From Puccinia triticina (Eukaryota; Basidiomycota; Pucciniomycetes; Pucciniales; Pucciniaceae): DNA of 64,000 nucleotides. Positions 12,991 through 24,141 of the stretch are shown here, piece after piece (position 1 is the first letter of the stretch; every line of letters starts with the position of its first letter). The position numbers and the translations under genes are program-made. The DNA lies in the NCBI RefSeq assembly GCF_026914185.1, contig NC_070567.1, forward strand, positions 3,126,001 through 3,190,000, read 5' to 3'. A model generated the notes under the pieces. That model saw only the letters and a program-made list of their open reading frames with translations. It was not told the DNA's origin and searched no databases.

Positions 12991-13569
12991 CTGGTGCAGC
13001 GCTCGGATGGGAATCGGATTCTCAAGGTGAGGCAGTCACTTGCTGAATTGCTCGGATAGTGGCGGCACGATTACCTGTGTGTCAAATCGCTCCCCCCCTC
13101 GGACAACCTCTTCCACGTTCACAAGTAGATGTTTGAGGCAATTGCTGGGTGTTGACCTGCTCTTCTTGAGAGGTCTCGGGTGTTGGGTTGTGCATTGTTG
13201 GTGTGAGCTGCCGGGTCTGAGATCCTGGCTACCGATATATTTGAGCTGGAATAATTGTAATTACAGCCAATTGTTTATATCAGTGTGCCAAACACCACCG
13301 GTATTTCAGCAATATAATCGTGAAATCTAAGTATATTAAATCCACACTTTTGTGGAAATTTGGTTCATGGGTTCACCCTCCCCCTTTCCAAAAAGGCCCC
13401 AAAAGGGGGCTGCCAGTGTGGCAGTGGCCAACTTGGCAATGTTTCCCACATTTCCCATCTTTTCAGGCAGAAGTATGTTTGACTTTGCTGCTGTGAAAAT
13501 TAAATTTAAAGTCCCCGAACATTAATGCCTCGGACTGATCCCCCAATTCATGAAACATGAATGAAAAGG

Positions 13570-13920
13570 GACCGGATTCTCCCTCCTCTGCCTGTTGCAA
13601 ATGCAAGGGGAGAGAGGCGGGCAAATGGTTGGTTTCAAATGAATTGCTCAGCCTGCACAAGCGCAACAGGGGAGGTTTTTTTTGTGTGTTCTTTTTTTTT
13701 TTTTGACCAGCCTGTGCAAGTGCAGCAGGGGGGCAGAATAATACATTTTTCCTGGGGCAATTGCAAGTGCAAAGGCGGAGGGGTTTCTATCAGCCTGCGC
13801 AAGTGCGACAGGGGAGAGAGAAATAAGATTAACCCCCTCGGGCCCCTACAAAGGCAAGGGTGGAGAGGGTTATCGACCGACGGATTGTGTTCTACCTCCG
13901 CAAGTGCGAGAGGGGAACTG
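13570..13920 (+). repeat. Degenerate tandem repeat, CCTGCGCAAGTGC-type units
   Basis: About five to seven diverged units share the core CCTGYGCAAGTGCRRCAGGGG, for example near 13650, 13708, 13790 and 13892, spaced 60-100 bp apart. The open frame covering it (13561-14019) is low-complexity and I do not take it as a gene. Confidence 0.5.
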
Positions 13921-15270
13921 GATCCGTGGAGGATAGGACACGGCCAGGACGCCTTTTTATGTTCACCCCATCAAGTCAAACCCCTCATTTTCGCGGACGA
14001 CCTGAAACAGCAGCCCTGATACATCGTCCGCAACAGTCCGCACCCTTTCGGAGCAATCAAAACAAGAAACTGCTTGCGGGTTGGTGGCGCCTCCAACATT
14101 CGCACCCTTGCGACGCTGCGCCATTTAAACCCGAATTAGGAGCCCGTCTACTCGCCTAGCTCACTCTACATACTTGTCCCCCACGAGCGTTAATCCCCTG
14201 GCTTCGACGGAGGCGGCGGTGGCGGCCAGTCAAGCCACCCGGACCTCCCCGACAGTCCGCGCACCTTCCCCGCTGGCCTGGTCTCTCCGGACACACCACC
14301 ATCCAGCAAGCCCTTATCAGATGAGCCCGGCGGGTCCAAGCCGTGCTACTCGCCCCGCACACGCGGCCCTTCGATTCCCGTCGCCGCTGGCGTCTCCGGC
14401 CCGCGCGCCAGCGGCGAGGCTCGCACCACCCATGCCGGCGCCTTCAGACACTTCCCCCCCACCATCAGCCTCAACGGGGTGCGCTACTTTATCTTCCAGT
14501 TCCCGAAGCTGCGGGCCAATCCCAGGGTGACACCTCCAAAGCCAGTGGTGCCAGGCCTCATGACCATTTGATGGCCCCAGCCGGTGGTGTCCAAGTTATT
14601 GGGCTCATGCAACAACCCCAACTGATATATCTTGTTTTATTGGGAGTACAACTTGGTGCTGAACTTGAGTCTTGAGCTCAGACCTACCCCAACATGAAAT
14701 TATGCTGTTTGTGAAGCTTTTAAGGTCAAACAAACTTTGAATATTGTAAAAGGTCAAGTGAATTGAGTCCTGGACTCAATATATTTGCAGCCCAACAATC
14801 ATGAATCATCAGACAAAAGGGAAAAAAACAATCCTGAAACTGGACAGAATTTTGACTGGAATGGAGGCTCATTTTTATAAGCTGCTGAATTTTCTGTCAA
14901 TGTGAATTACAACTGGTTCCACTGAAAAAGTGAGGATAGGTTTCTGCAACACTTGATGAATGACAAAAAGACCAATGTGGCTGTAGCACATCTGAAAATT
15001 TGTATCTTTTGAGCAGTACTTTACATGCAGGCAGTGAAACAAGAAGGTTATTCACAGTCAAATTTTACAAAACTTTGGAGCTAGATTTAAGACCTATATG
15101 ACCAGAATTCAAGAATTTTGGTAAGATGGAAAGCAGCAGGTGATACTGATCAATCAATGCAATTAATCAACTTTTGAAAAGAATGTTCATGAATACCTTA
15201 AAATGTGTCCTACAAATTTCAATTGTGAAACCCCCTAATTATAAAACACTCATGCTTGTATTTACCTTGA
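13921..15270. other. No recognised gene inside the Harbinger right third
   Basis: The first half is GC-rich, the second AT-rich. Proline- and serine-rich frames at 14174-14675 look compositional. I see no conserved protein. Confidence 0.35.
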
Positions 15271-15274
15271 TATC

Positions 15275-15641
15275 TGTGAGCCTGTGTCTCTAAAGTGACA
15301 ACATGACAAAAGTAAGTTGGGTGGGCACTGATTGAATTTTTTGGGATAAAGAAATACAAGCAGTAGAGAGAGATGATCTTTTATTAAGATTTAATATGGG
15401 CCAAGCTCTAACTGGAAATGTAGGCTGCCAACTGTGCTGAAAGAGTGCAACAGTCTCCACTCACACCAAGGAAACGGTGGTGGGAATCAGAAGTAGGGTT
15501 TCTACTCTGCTCTGGTTTTTAAGGTCTTAACAAGAGATAACCTGATTGATCTTTGAGGGTTGGAAGAAGGGAAGAGAAGTCAAGAGCAACAGGGTTTCCT
15601 CTGATATAAACAAGGTCAGTGAAAGAGGGTACTTACTGTCA
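15275..15641. repeat. LTR-like fragment, copy 1
   Basis: It begins TGTGAGCCTG and ends TACTTACTGTCA. A longer relative lies at 31103-31599. Both share the opening GTGAGCCTG..TC...AGTGACA, GATAAAGAAA, and the closing GATAAACAAGGT.CAGTGAAAGAG..TACTTACTGTCA. The TG...CA ends suggest an LTR, but I found no target duplication. Confidence 0.5.
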
Positions 15642-15857
15642 ATTAGAGATCGCTGAGTGGACCCGGGTACTCGTGGCGGGTGCGGGTACCTGCGGTCATT
15701 TTGGGCATATTTGCGGGGCATTGCCAGATGGCTGATTAAAATGAGCGTAAAGCCTGCGGGGGTGTCCGTTGCGCGGGTGGCAACCTTGGCCCTTGTGCCT
15801 TTGGCCGCTGGGCTTGGGCCTTGGGCCGGCGGTGGGCTGTGGAGTTGACGCCCTGGG

Positions 15858-15889
15858 GTTGCGGCGGCGTAGCCGCCTTGTACTCTAGT
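15858..15889 (+). repeat. Short motif GCGGCGTAGCCGC...ACTCTAGT
   Basis: The palindrome GCGGCGTAGCCGC is followed by ACTCTAGT. The same combination is at 19971-19994, and in reverse complement at 8340-8367 and 20286-20320. Confidence 0.5.
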
Positions 15890-16025
15890 ATCTGTGAAAT
15901 ATATCAATGGATATACCGGCGCCAAATGGGGCCTTGGATCATTGACCGTTGTTGGGGCCCACCAGCTTGAGTAACCCAGCCACAAGACAACAACTCTGTC
16001 TGCCACCCTGGCAGGCGAGCTTAAC

Positions 16026-16092
16026 AAAGCCTCACTGTGAGAGCCCCGAAGGGGCAGCCCGGCAGGGTCTCTGTCTCACAGAGAGGCTTACC
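16026..16092. repeat. Hairpin with AAGCCTC.../...GAGGCTTAC ends
   Basis: It opens AACAAAGCCTCACTGTGAGAG and closes CTCACAGAGAGGCTTACC. A second member at 1552-1607 opens ACAAAGCCTCTCC and closes GGAGAGGCTTACTTACC. Confidence 0.5.
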
Positions 16093-16301
16093 TGGAAAAA
16101 CCTGTACCTGGCCTGAGAGCCCCAGGAATATCCGCCTGTATTAGCCTTTTTTTCACATTTTCATTTTTTAAAAATCAACCGTTCATCTGTTGAAGTCGCC
16201 CCTTGGGACTTAAGGAGTGCTTGGCATTGCGCTTCTTTTGATGCAATTTGAGCCTTGTAGCTCCCACTATAAGGCCTGATCCTCCCGGTCGAAATTTCCA
16301 A

Positions 16302-17095
16302 TCATGGAGGAAAAGTGGCCGTGTAGGGAGTGAGATTTACTGTACAGAACCGTACAACTCTATTAGTCATCTCAAAGGATTCTTGGAAAGTGAGCTCCTT
16401 TGAGCCAATCTCCAGCTCATGGGAGGAGGGCAATGGTGGCAGGCCTACCACCAATTTGAAGAGGAGATGCAGGTCTTTCACCGGTTCAAGAGGCGGGCAA
16501 CATGCCCTCTGGGAAGTGGGGGATTTGGGGGCACAAAGTTGGCCACCTGCAAAAAACACCAACTGCACGCGGGGCTCTCACGCCAGGAATTGTGGATTGC
16601 ACGCAAGTCCCTCCCGGACGGGAGGTCGCACTTTGTGCGAGGCGCTTCGCGCCCCTGCCCCCCCGGCAGGCGAGGGACTTGTGCTAAGTTCGCCTGGCAG
16701 GTGCTTGTGCACAAGTCCTCAAAAAACAGTCCCTGTATGTGCTCGCATCATGCTCAGGAGTCAGGGTACAGAACATCAGAGAACTTGGTGTCACCCTCCA
16801 CATGCAACTCAACAACAACCAACCCCCTCTGCCATACGTTCCCGGAGTCTACCAAGCGGATAGCCATCAAGCTTGCAAAGGGCTTCCATGAATTGAGTTC
16901 ATCTTGCTCGTCTATCCGCGCTTGTTGGCCTGAAGACTCAACAATCAAGGCCCCTTGCTCGGCGGGCCTAACTCTAAGGTTAATGAAGTCTATGAACCGG
17001 CCCCGAGAATTTTGGAAGTCAATCACATCAGACAGTTGGCTGCATACATCGTCAAACTGGAAGCTGGTAAGGCCTTTCTCTCTTTCCCCGAGCAA
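16302..17095 (-). other. Possible relic coding exons, unknown family
   Basis: Two minus-strand open stretches (17095-16754 and 16568-16302) have protein-like composition with acidic and hydrophobic residues mixed, for example FQFDDVCSQLSDVIDF and HELEIGSKELTFQESFEM. They are separated by an AAGTCCCT-family hairpin (16604-16690). They could be exons of one decayed gene. I recognise no domain and give no function. Confidence 0.25.
16604..16690. repeat. Short hairpin repeat, AAGTCCCT family
   Basis: It begins CAAGTCCCTCCCGGACGGG and ends GGCGAGGGACTTGTGCTAAG. An internal perfect inverted word is GCGAGGCGCTTCGCGCC. Confidence 0.6.
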
Positions 17096-17689
17096 ATATT
17101 GTTTTAAGAAGATTCACAGTGTCCCCTTTTTTGGACTCCGGTTCCAGGGGAGGAGCAGGCGGCGCAAGCGGGAGCGCGCCAAAGCGGCCCAAATCAAAGC
17201 TCCTGAACGGCCATCTGCTGACCTACCCCATCCGACTGGAGTCGACCGACAACGAGCTCGTTGAACGCTTCACACGGAAGCAGGATCTCTTGATTTTTTT
17301 ATCTTGAACGCTTCATACGGAAACGCTTGGCACCCACTTTTTCTCCCTGCTCTGTTCTCAGCTCTCCTTTCTCCGACTGTACCTCAAGCAACATCTGCAG
17401 ACGCCCTCAAAGCCATCTGCGTCCTCGACAAGCTCCACAAAAGCCACCCAATCGACCGCACGGCCCCATGGTCATCTCAAACGGCCCTCGCTCCCTGTAC
17501 TCATCCTTTCCTTTTCCTATGGTCTCGAACGGATCGGCGGAACGACCGGCCCCTGCCACACGACTCAGCAAGGTCGCCGGCGTATCCAATCTCAAACAAG
17601 AGCTCTTGGAAAGCCGACGCCGCCCTTTGCTCGATGGTTGTACAGGCCGCCAAGACTCAGAATTACCAACCCCCTCCCCCCCTTGCCTC

Positions 17690-18150
17690 GACGGTCACAG
17701 AGGACCTTCACGCTGAAATCCTGAACCTATCCAGTTTGACGGCCATGCAGGACCGCCGAACTGAGGCCCCAAGCTCCCCGAAGCCCTCGACGGCCACACA
17801 GGACCGCCGAGACAACCCTCTACAAGCTCCTGACCCCCTCGACAGTCACACAGGACCGCCGAGTTGACCGACGACGCCCCCTTGCTCAACGGTCATACGG
17901 ACCGCCACACCGAAAACCCAAGCTCCCGACGCCCTCAACGGCCACACAGCATCGCCGAGACGGTCCCTACATGCTATAAATCTCATGAAGACCCCCTTCA
18001 AGCCCCCTTCCTACCTCGACCAAACAATTGACCGGACCGACGCCCTCAACGGCCACACAGGATCGCCGAGACGGTCCCTACATGCTACAAATCTCATGAA
18101 GACCCCCTTCAAGCCCCCTTCCTACCTCAACCAAACAATTGACCGGACAA
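17690..18150 (+). repeat. Tandem repeats including a ~109-bp duplicated unit
   Basis: The words CTCAACGGCCACACAG and CTCGACGGCCACACAGG recur from 17690. A unit of about 109 bp, from CCTCAACGGCCACACAG through CCAAACAATTGACCGGA, is present twice, at about 17933-18040 and 18042-18148, nearly identical. The proline-rich frames over this region follow from the repeat. Confidence 0.65.
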
Positions 18151-18372
18151 CAGCTCACCCGGCCCGTGTGGTTTTTTGTAATCAAACAGACGATCAATTT
18201 TTCAATCAATCACACAGCCCCACCTCCTCTCTACAAAGTTGTCAGATCCTGACTAGACATGGTTAACCCGGCCAGCTGATATTGATTCTGAATTACCAGG
18301 GTACATACTACATTTGAAAAACCTGGGACAATAATCAGAGTCTACAAGATTTGATTGTAAGGCTTTAATTAA

Positions 18373-19168
18373 ACGGACTTACTTCGCGCACTGCGAAAAG
18401 CTCTTCGCGCACTGTGCAGTGCGCGAAGTTTGCAAACACTTCGCGCACTGTGCAGTGCGCAAAGTTTGCAAACACTTCGCGCACTGCGCGTGAAGGGCGC
18501 AACTTTTTCAAATTATTTTTTGACCAATCAATAGAAAAGCTTATTATTGTCCTCTGTGAATTTATTTGGAGTTTTTTGAAGCTTCCTTGTATGCTTAAAA
18601 ATCCCACCAATAAAAAAAACAAGTACAGCCATTTGGGGACCTGGAATTCATATTCCCACCAGTCAAAAAATCCAAATAATTTAGTGAATAATGATACATA
18701 TGAATTTAAACTTTTTAGAATTTTTTGGCCACTTTGTGCAAGAATAAGGCTTTCAAAAATTAGGAAAGTTCACCACTTACTGGCGCATTTTGGCATATCT
18801 TGAGAAACAGTTACTGGTTTTTGAAAGCCTTGTCCTTGTACAAAGTGGCCAAAAAGTTCTAAAACTTTTAAATACATGTTTAATATGATTCAATAAATTA
18901 ATTGGATTTTTTGGCCTGTGGGAATATGAATTCCAGGTCCCCAAATGGCTGTACTTGTTTTTTTTATTGGTGGGATTTTTAAGCATACAAGGAAGCTTCA
19001 AAAGACTCCAAATAAATTCACAGAGGACAATAATAAGCTTGTCTATTGATTGGTCAAAAAATAATTTGAAAAAGTTGCGCCCTTCACGCGCAGTGCGCGA
19101 AGTGTTTGCAAACTTCGCGCACTGCACAGTGCGCGAAGAGCTTTTCGCAGTGCGCAAAGTAAGTCCGT
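18373..19168. mobile_element. Large foldback (MITE-like) element
   Basis: The left end ACGGACTTACTTCGCGCACT and the right end are inverse copies. The two arms, nearly 400 bp each, stay alignable almost to the centre near 18790. Both ends are flanked by AATTAA (18367-18372 and 19169-19174), a likely 6-bp target duplication. Inside each arm is a second-level palindrome, CGCGCACTGTGCAGTGCGCG; the left arm has one extra 36-bp copy of the unit containing it. It encodes no protein; the mirror-image frames on both strands come from the symmetry. Confidence 0.85.
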
Positions 19169-19174
19169 AATTAA

Positions 19175-21750
19175 ATTGGTGAATACCCTCCTGCTTTGAT
19201 CAATTAGAGAAAGGACAGTAGGCAATATTCTCTTTTGTAATTTCTGGTTTACATTAAATTCTTCTGGTTGTATGCATTGGGTTTAGTTTTCTGTTTCTTC
19301 CTGATAAATGAAATTGAAATCCCTTGATAATGTTGGGCAAAATTGAGACGCAGTTGAAATTTAATTTAATGTCAAGCAAAAGTTTCTCGCATGTGTGAAA
19401 TCATATTGGTCTATCTTAAACATTGTTGAGGGTATATGTAATTCAGGGGAATTGATATTACACAAAGGAACTCATTGGTTATAAATAATTTATTTGTTTT
19501 CCAGGGCTATAAATAACTTTCTTACTTGGCACAGCTAATATTACACCACAATAATCATAATGCTGAATTCTAATTAGTACACAGTGCACACTTCAATTTT
19601 CAAGGGGGGGGGGGGGGGGGGAAGGTGATGCCTGAGGGTACAGCAGCAAAGCTGCCCAGAACAATTCTAACCAACTTCAAACAGTGTTGATGAAAATCAT
19701 ATTGAGTTTTTCTAAAGATCTTGTCAGTTTGGGGGAATATTTCATTAAATTTGATTTTCCTACAGTGTACGCAGATGTAGCCTATGCAGGGTAAAAAAAT
19801 GCAGATATCTGAGAGGAGTAGGGAGATAATTTTCAGCAGCTTAGCCAAATTTTAAGCTGTGAAGGCTGGCTAGCCTGTCAAGGGAAGAGCTGATTAGAAG
19901 AGGGGGAGCAGCTGAACCTTGGGCTTTCAGCTGGGGGGGTTGCCGGCTGGAGCTTCATCCCTGCAGCGGCGTAGCCGCTTTAAACTCTAGTCTACATGAA
20001 AATAGGAGAATTATTTGAGCTACAGCTTCAGCCCAAATTACAAAGGTTTACTGCACCAGCAGCATTGCCAGTCAGCAATTTCTTCAGGAACGGCGGATAA
20101 GATGGAGCCAACTTGAATGGGCAGAGGAGCTTGACTTTCCCCTTTTCACAACACATGGAGTTTTTTTTATAGCTTTTGCGCCCGCGACTAAAAATGAGGG
20201 CTTGCGCATTCAAACCAAATGCACTGAGCCACAAGTGGAAATAGCACCTTAGCGCAAACAAAAGCAAACAGTTTGCTCCTTATGCTAGTACTAGAGGCGA
20301 AAGCGGCTCCGCCGCCGCAAGCATCCCCGCCCCCGGGGACTTATGATCAACGCCAGTCCCCCCAATTACACACCCAGACCATGTCCCCCCCCCCCCCCCC
20401 TTCCCCCCGAGCCCTCTTCCAAAGCGCCAACACCATGCTGGCAATTCCCAAAGCAGAGCAAAACTCATCCTTACAGTAATTAATGATGCATTTCCTCCAC
20501 AACAAAGGCGCTGGAATATCTCCAGGCCCTATTGGCATCAAAAATTTGAAGAAGTGCAATTGGGTAGAGACCAAACGGTTTCAACCCAGGTTCACACCAT
20601 CCCCTCGGCAATCACGAAGTCCATCCCCGTTTGATAACAGGCCAAGTTGATTTCTGAGCAATTCAGCAAGTTATACACGCCTGATATCAGTTAAATTCGC
20701 CAATCATAGCGCGCTCGCCGCTGCATCACAACCCACGCCCAGAAAATTGGTGTGCTAGATCAAGGATCTTGACGAGACCCCGGAACCCAACAAATACCGC
20801 CAACCTCTCTTGACCCACCATTTCAACTACCTACCCGCGGATTGAATTCATCCTAGAAGCCGCCACCCGCATCAGCGTCCGCACGATCTCAGAAGACTAT
20901 TCCTGCTGCTCACTTGTACTTGCCAGAAATCCCCGCAATCACCGCCGGCCTCTTGCACAAGCAAAGACGCCAACTTTTGACGTTCAGGAATGCGCCGATC
21001 TTGATTCGGCAGACCTTCAACACGTTTATCCAGCTGCAGAGAACAGCAAGTTAGAAATTCCGACAAGACTTGCAGAACAAGGGCGACAAACGTATATCCA
21101 GGCCAGTGTAGCAACATGATTAGGTCAGTGCGCCTGGTTGGTTTCAAGTTGTCTGGGGCTTCGCGGCAGGGGGAGGCGACTAACGGTATATAGTTTGTAT
21201 TGCGGAAGGGTGCGGCCAGTTGATTGCGCGAAGGTACTGACCTAGCCAACAATCGGGCGCTCAGGTAATTACCAATTGGTTGACCAACGCCGCGGAGGCG
21301 AGATTATGGTATTAACACGAAGTCGAGGGTGCAAAAGGGCTGGACCGGATAAGTCGATAGGCAGTATTTGGAGTCAAGCCGAATGCTGTGGAATAAAAAA
21401 GGGGAAGGGTTTTCAATGGTTGAATTAGGGGATCAGTGATGAGACGGTGGCGCCGGTTGAATTTTATGTACTACGCGAATGGTTTCTGTTTGCCTGGTTG
21501 GATTTGTAGGGGAGGTGAAGCCGCGCGAGGGGTCTGGCTACCTGACGAGTCGAGATTACTGTTATCACGATTAAACAGCGACGTGGCGGGGGCGCGGTTG
21601 ATTTGGTGTGCTGGACTGGGCGGGGGCAACAGTGGGGGTTGCGCGGGAGATAGTTGACTGTACCTAAGCGGGTTGGTTGTTGGCGTGGCGATCTCAAAAG
21701 CGGGCGTAGTGGGTCGGAATAACCTGTGAGAGGCATGAATAGAGGGAAGT
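19175..21750. other. Gene-poor stretch with homopolymer tracts
   Basis: It contains a G run of about 17 at 19604-19620 and a C run of about 16 at 20384-20400. At 19971-19994 and 20286-20320 are copies of the GCGGCGTAGCCGC...ACTCTAGT motif in opposite orientation. Several proline/arginine-rich frames at 20.8-21.7 kb do not resemble a known family. Confidence 0.35.
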
Positions 21751-21764
21751 TCTGATGAAGCAAC

Positions 21765-21925
21765 TTTTCCCCAGGGGTTCTGGTTTTGTCCGGGCCCCTC
21801 CCTGCAGGCCCCCTACTTCGCTTGATTAGGCCCCTGCTTGAGACAAAAAATGCCGGTCCTTTTTTGCTTGTTACTGTGGCACAAGCTGGAGGGCCTACCC
21901 ATGGCACCAAGGGTGTTTGGGGGTA
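21765..21925 (-). repeat. Dispersed repeat, copy 2
   Basis: Reverse-complement relative of 9640-9800, with shared GGTTTTGTCC, GCCCCCTA.CT.GCTTG.TTAGGCCC and TTTTGCTTGTTACTGTGGCACA.GCTG words. Confidence 0.6.
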
Positions 21926-21985
21926 TGAGAGAGTCAAAGGTGGATGTGTCAGGCCCATGAGGATTTTTGATTGGCTTGGCATGAA

Positions 21986-22068
21986 ATCCAAGTTTAATAA
22001 ATTCACAGAATTTATGCCAAAACTTAGATCTTGCTTGGCGTGTTTCTGTGAATTTATTAAACTTGGAT
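21986..22068. repeat. Perfect 25-bp inverted repeat, 83 bp in all
   Basis: ATCCAAGTTTAATAAATTCA plus CAGAA at 21986-22010 is repeated exactly inverted at 22044-22068. The 33-bp loop is unrelated. It could be a miniature element or a strong cruciform. Confidence 0.75.
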
Positions 22069-22181
22069 AAACAAAAACAAGGAGTGTTTATCTAGTAATT
22101 GCACACTTCTTGAGGTACCTAGGCCCTAAGTTTTGGTATTTTGTTTAGAAAAACAATAAAATGCCAAAACCAATATTCTAA

Positions 22182-23214
22182 GGGGTGGGTGAATTTTACA
22201 AAGTGTTTTTTACAAGGTACAAGGCCCTGTAAAAAATTTCTTTGTAAAAGTAAACTTCAAGGGGGGGTATGTGTAATTTTACATTGTGTTGGCTAGATTC
22301 CCACCTTGTAATGTAAAAGCAACCCTGTAAAATTATACCTGAAGTCTTCCATGTCAAATTTTACTTGGTTTTTTTTTTACAAATTGCCACCTTGTAAAAA
22401 AAATACCTTGCAAAATTGCATATTTGCAGCAAAAACCTGAATTTTACAAGGCAAATTTAGAGGAAGTAGTACACCATGCAAAATATATGTTGTAAAAATC
22501 AATACCAATGACTACCAGGTTCAAATTTACAAGGTGTTGTGGAAATTTTACAGGGTGTTTATACTCCTTTTTCCTTTGGAAAATTGACTTCCCCCAACTG
22601 CACATTGTCCAATATGCACTCCTGCTGAAATTATTGAAGGTGCAGGAGCAATAAGAGAATTCAATCCACTGGAAAAAACTTTGACCAAGGGCTATATGGT
22701 GATTCATGACTCCCAGAAACTTCATAACTCCAGCCAAAGTTCATAATTTCCAAGTGCATTTGGTAGTAGTGGGTTTTCCAAACAAAAAAAAAAAAAAAAA
22801 ACATGTCAAAACTGGCTTGTAAATTTCCCCCAGCAAATTGTAAATTTGAGCTTGGTAACCACTTTTATTAATTTTTACAAGGTAGATTTTGTGCAGCGTA
22901 CCAAAAGTATATTTTGCATGGTGTACTGCTTCCTCAACATTTGCTTTGTAAAATTCAGGTTTTTGCTGCAAATATGCAATTTTTCAAGGTACTTTTTTTT
23001 TACAAGGTGGCAATTTGTAAAAAAACACCAAGTAAAATTCCACATGGAAGAATTCAGGTATAATTTTACAAGGTTGCTTTTACAATACAAGGTTGGAATC
23101 TAGCCAACACATTGTAAAATTACACATACCCTCCCTTAACGTGTACTTTTAAAAAGAATTTTTTTACAGGGCCTTGTACCTTGTAAAAAACACTTTGTAA
23201 AATTCAATATCCCC
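22182..23214. mobile_element. AT-rich foldback (MITE-like) element, about 1 kb
   Basis: The left arm starts GGGGTGGGTGAATTTTACAA and the right arm ends TTGTAAAATTCAATATCCCC. The arms remain alignable for about 350 bp each. They contain many copies of TTTTACAAGG / CCTTGTAAAA, so the arms are themselves built of short repeated words. Flanks ATATTCTA (22173-22180) and ATACTCTA (23215-23222) could be an 8-bp duplication with one mismatch. No coding sequence is present. Confidence 0.75.
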
Positions 23215-23219
23215 ATACT

Positions 23220-24130
23220 CTAATTCGGCAATTAGCCCCTGTGTGATGCGCCGGTTTCAAGAGCAGGAAATATGGGAGTGAAATTAGTTGTTGATCCATT
23301 GCAGGGAGAAGGTGGTCTACTTGTAGAACAAGGGATGAAGCAGGCACTTGGAGAAGTCTGGTTGAGATTGATGGACTAATGTACACTATTTAGGATACCA
23401 GTAAAGATGACACTCTGATGTAAGCAGGCCGCAAACGGCGGGATATCGAGGATTGGCCAATAGCGGCTAAAAAAAGGAGGTATGAATATAGTAGATACCA
23501 AGAGCGGTCACGGAGGTAAGAGGCCGAGAGCGACTTACAAAGAGAAGGAGAGGTAGGAGTCATTACCTTTAGGGGAAGATAGAAGCGGAGGCTGCACACC
23601 GTGCCAGCTTAGATTGCAAGAAGCTGTCCGGTGACCATTCAAAAAAGGAGATTATGAAAAAGGCAAGACCAAGAAATTGAAAAGTCTCAATGTCTGATAC
23701 CGCCTATAGGATTCAGTAGGAACAGATCAAAAGCACCCGGTGCATGTGAAAAGCTAAACCCGTCGGATGAAAAGGATGTATTGTGTTTTGAAGAATCCTT
23801 GGACGGATTTGCAGGATTTTCCTGTATTTTCCCCCAAGGTTCAAGGCTGTTCAGGTCTCTTTTAATTCAGATTTTCACCCCTTAAAGGCCATGATAGCGT
23901 CATCAATGATGATTCCAGTGCACCCGGGTCACAGCATAGCAGCGTCTATCCCCCCACCCACCACCATCAAATGTCACGATTTGGGATCAACCTTTTTCGT
24001 AGGGAAAACCCACCGCCAGGATATCTCTCGTATAGCTGCTAGTTAACTTGAGTGGTATTGAGTGATGACAGGAATTGGATCAGGAAGATTGGGTAAGAAG
24101 TTCAAGAAATTTGAGGCTATTGATACAACA
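23220..24130. other. No recognised gene
   Basis: Short frames only. I see no domain, repeat or RNA that I can support. Confidence 0.35.
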
Positions 24131-24141
24131 AAGACATTAAT

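Larger units (their letters stand above)
10369..15933. mobile_element. PIF/Harbinger element with two genes, complete ends
   Basis: The left end reads GGCCCCGTTTGGCGCCGGTATA at 10369-10390. The right end is its near-exact inverse, TATACCGGCGCCAAATGGGGCC, at 15912-15933. Both ends are flanked by TTG (10366-10368 and 15934-15936), a 3-bp duplication of the length Harbinger elements make. Inside are the two genes typical of the superfamily, convergent: a DDE transposase (plus) and a Myb/SANT-like DNA-binding protein (minus). The 5.6-kb length is large, and the right third (13.3-15.9 kb) holds tandem repeats and an LTR-like fragment that look like later additions. Both genes are broken, so the element is not autonomous now. 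Confidence 0.75.

Noticed and set aside
13561..14675. Long plus-strand frames rich in Arg, Pro and Ser
   Set aside because: They follow tandem repeats and GC-rich composition, and I see no domain.
17304..17867. 187-codon proline-rich frame
   Set aside because: It ends in the tandem repeat region and reads as repeated SxTATQDRR; judged a by-product of the repeat.
18373..19168. Frames of 60-129 codons on both strands with mirrored sequence
   Set aside because: They are two readings of one inverted repeat, with no homology to proteins.
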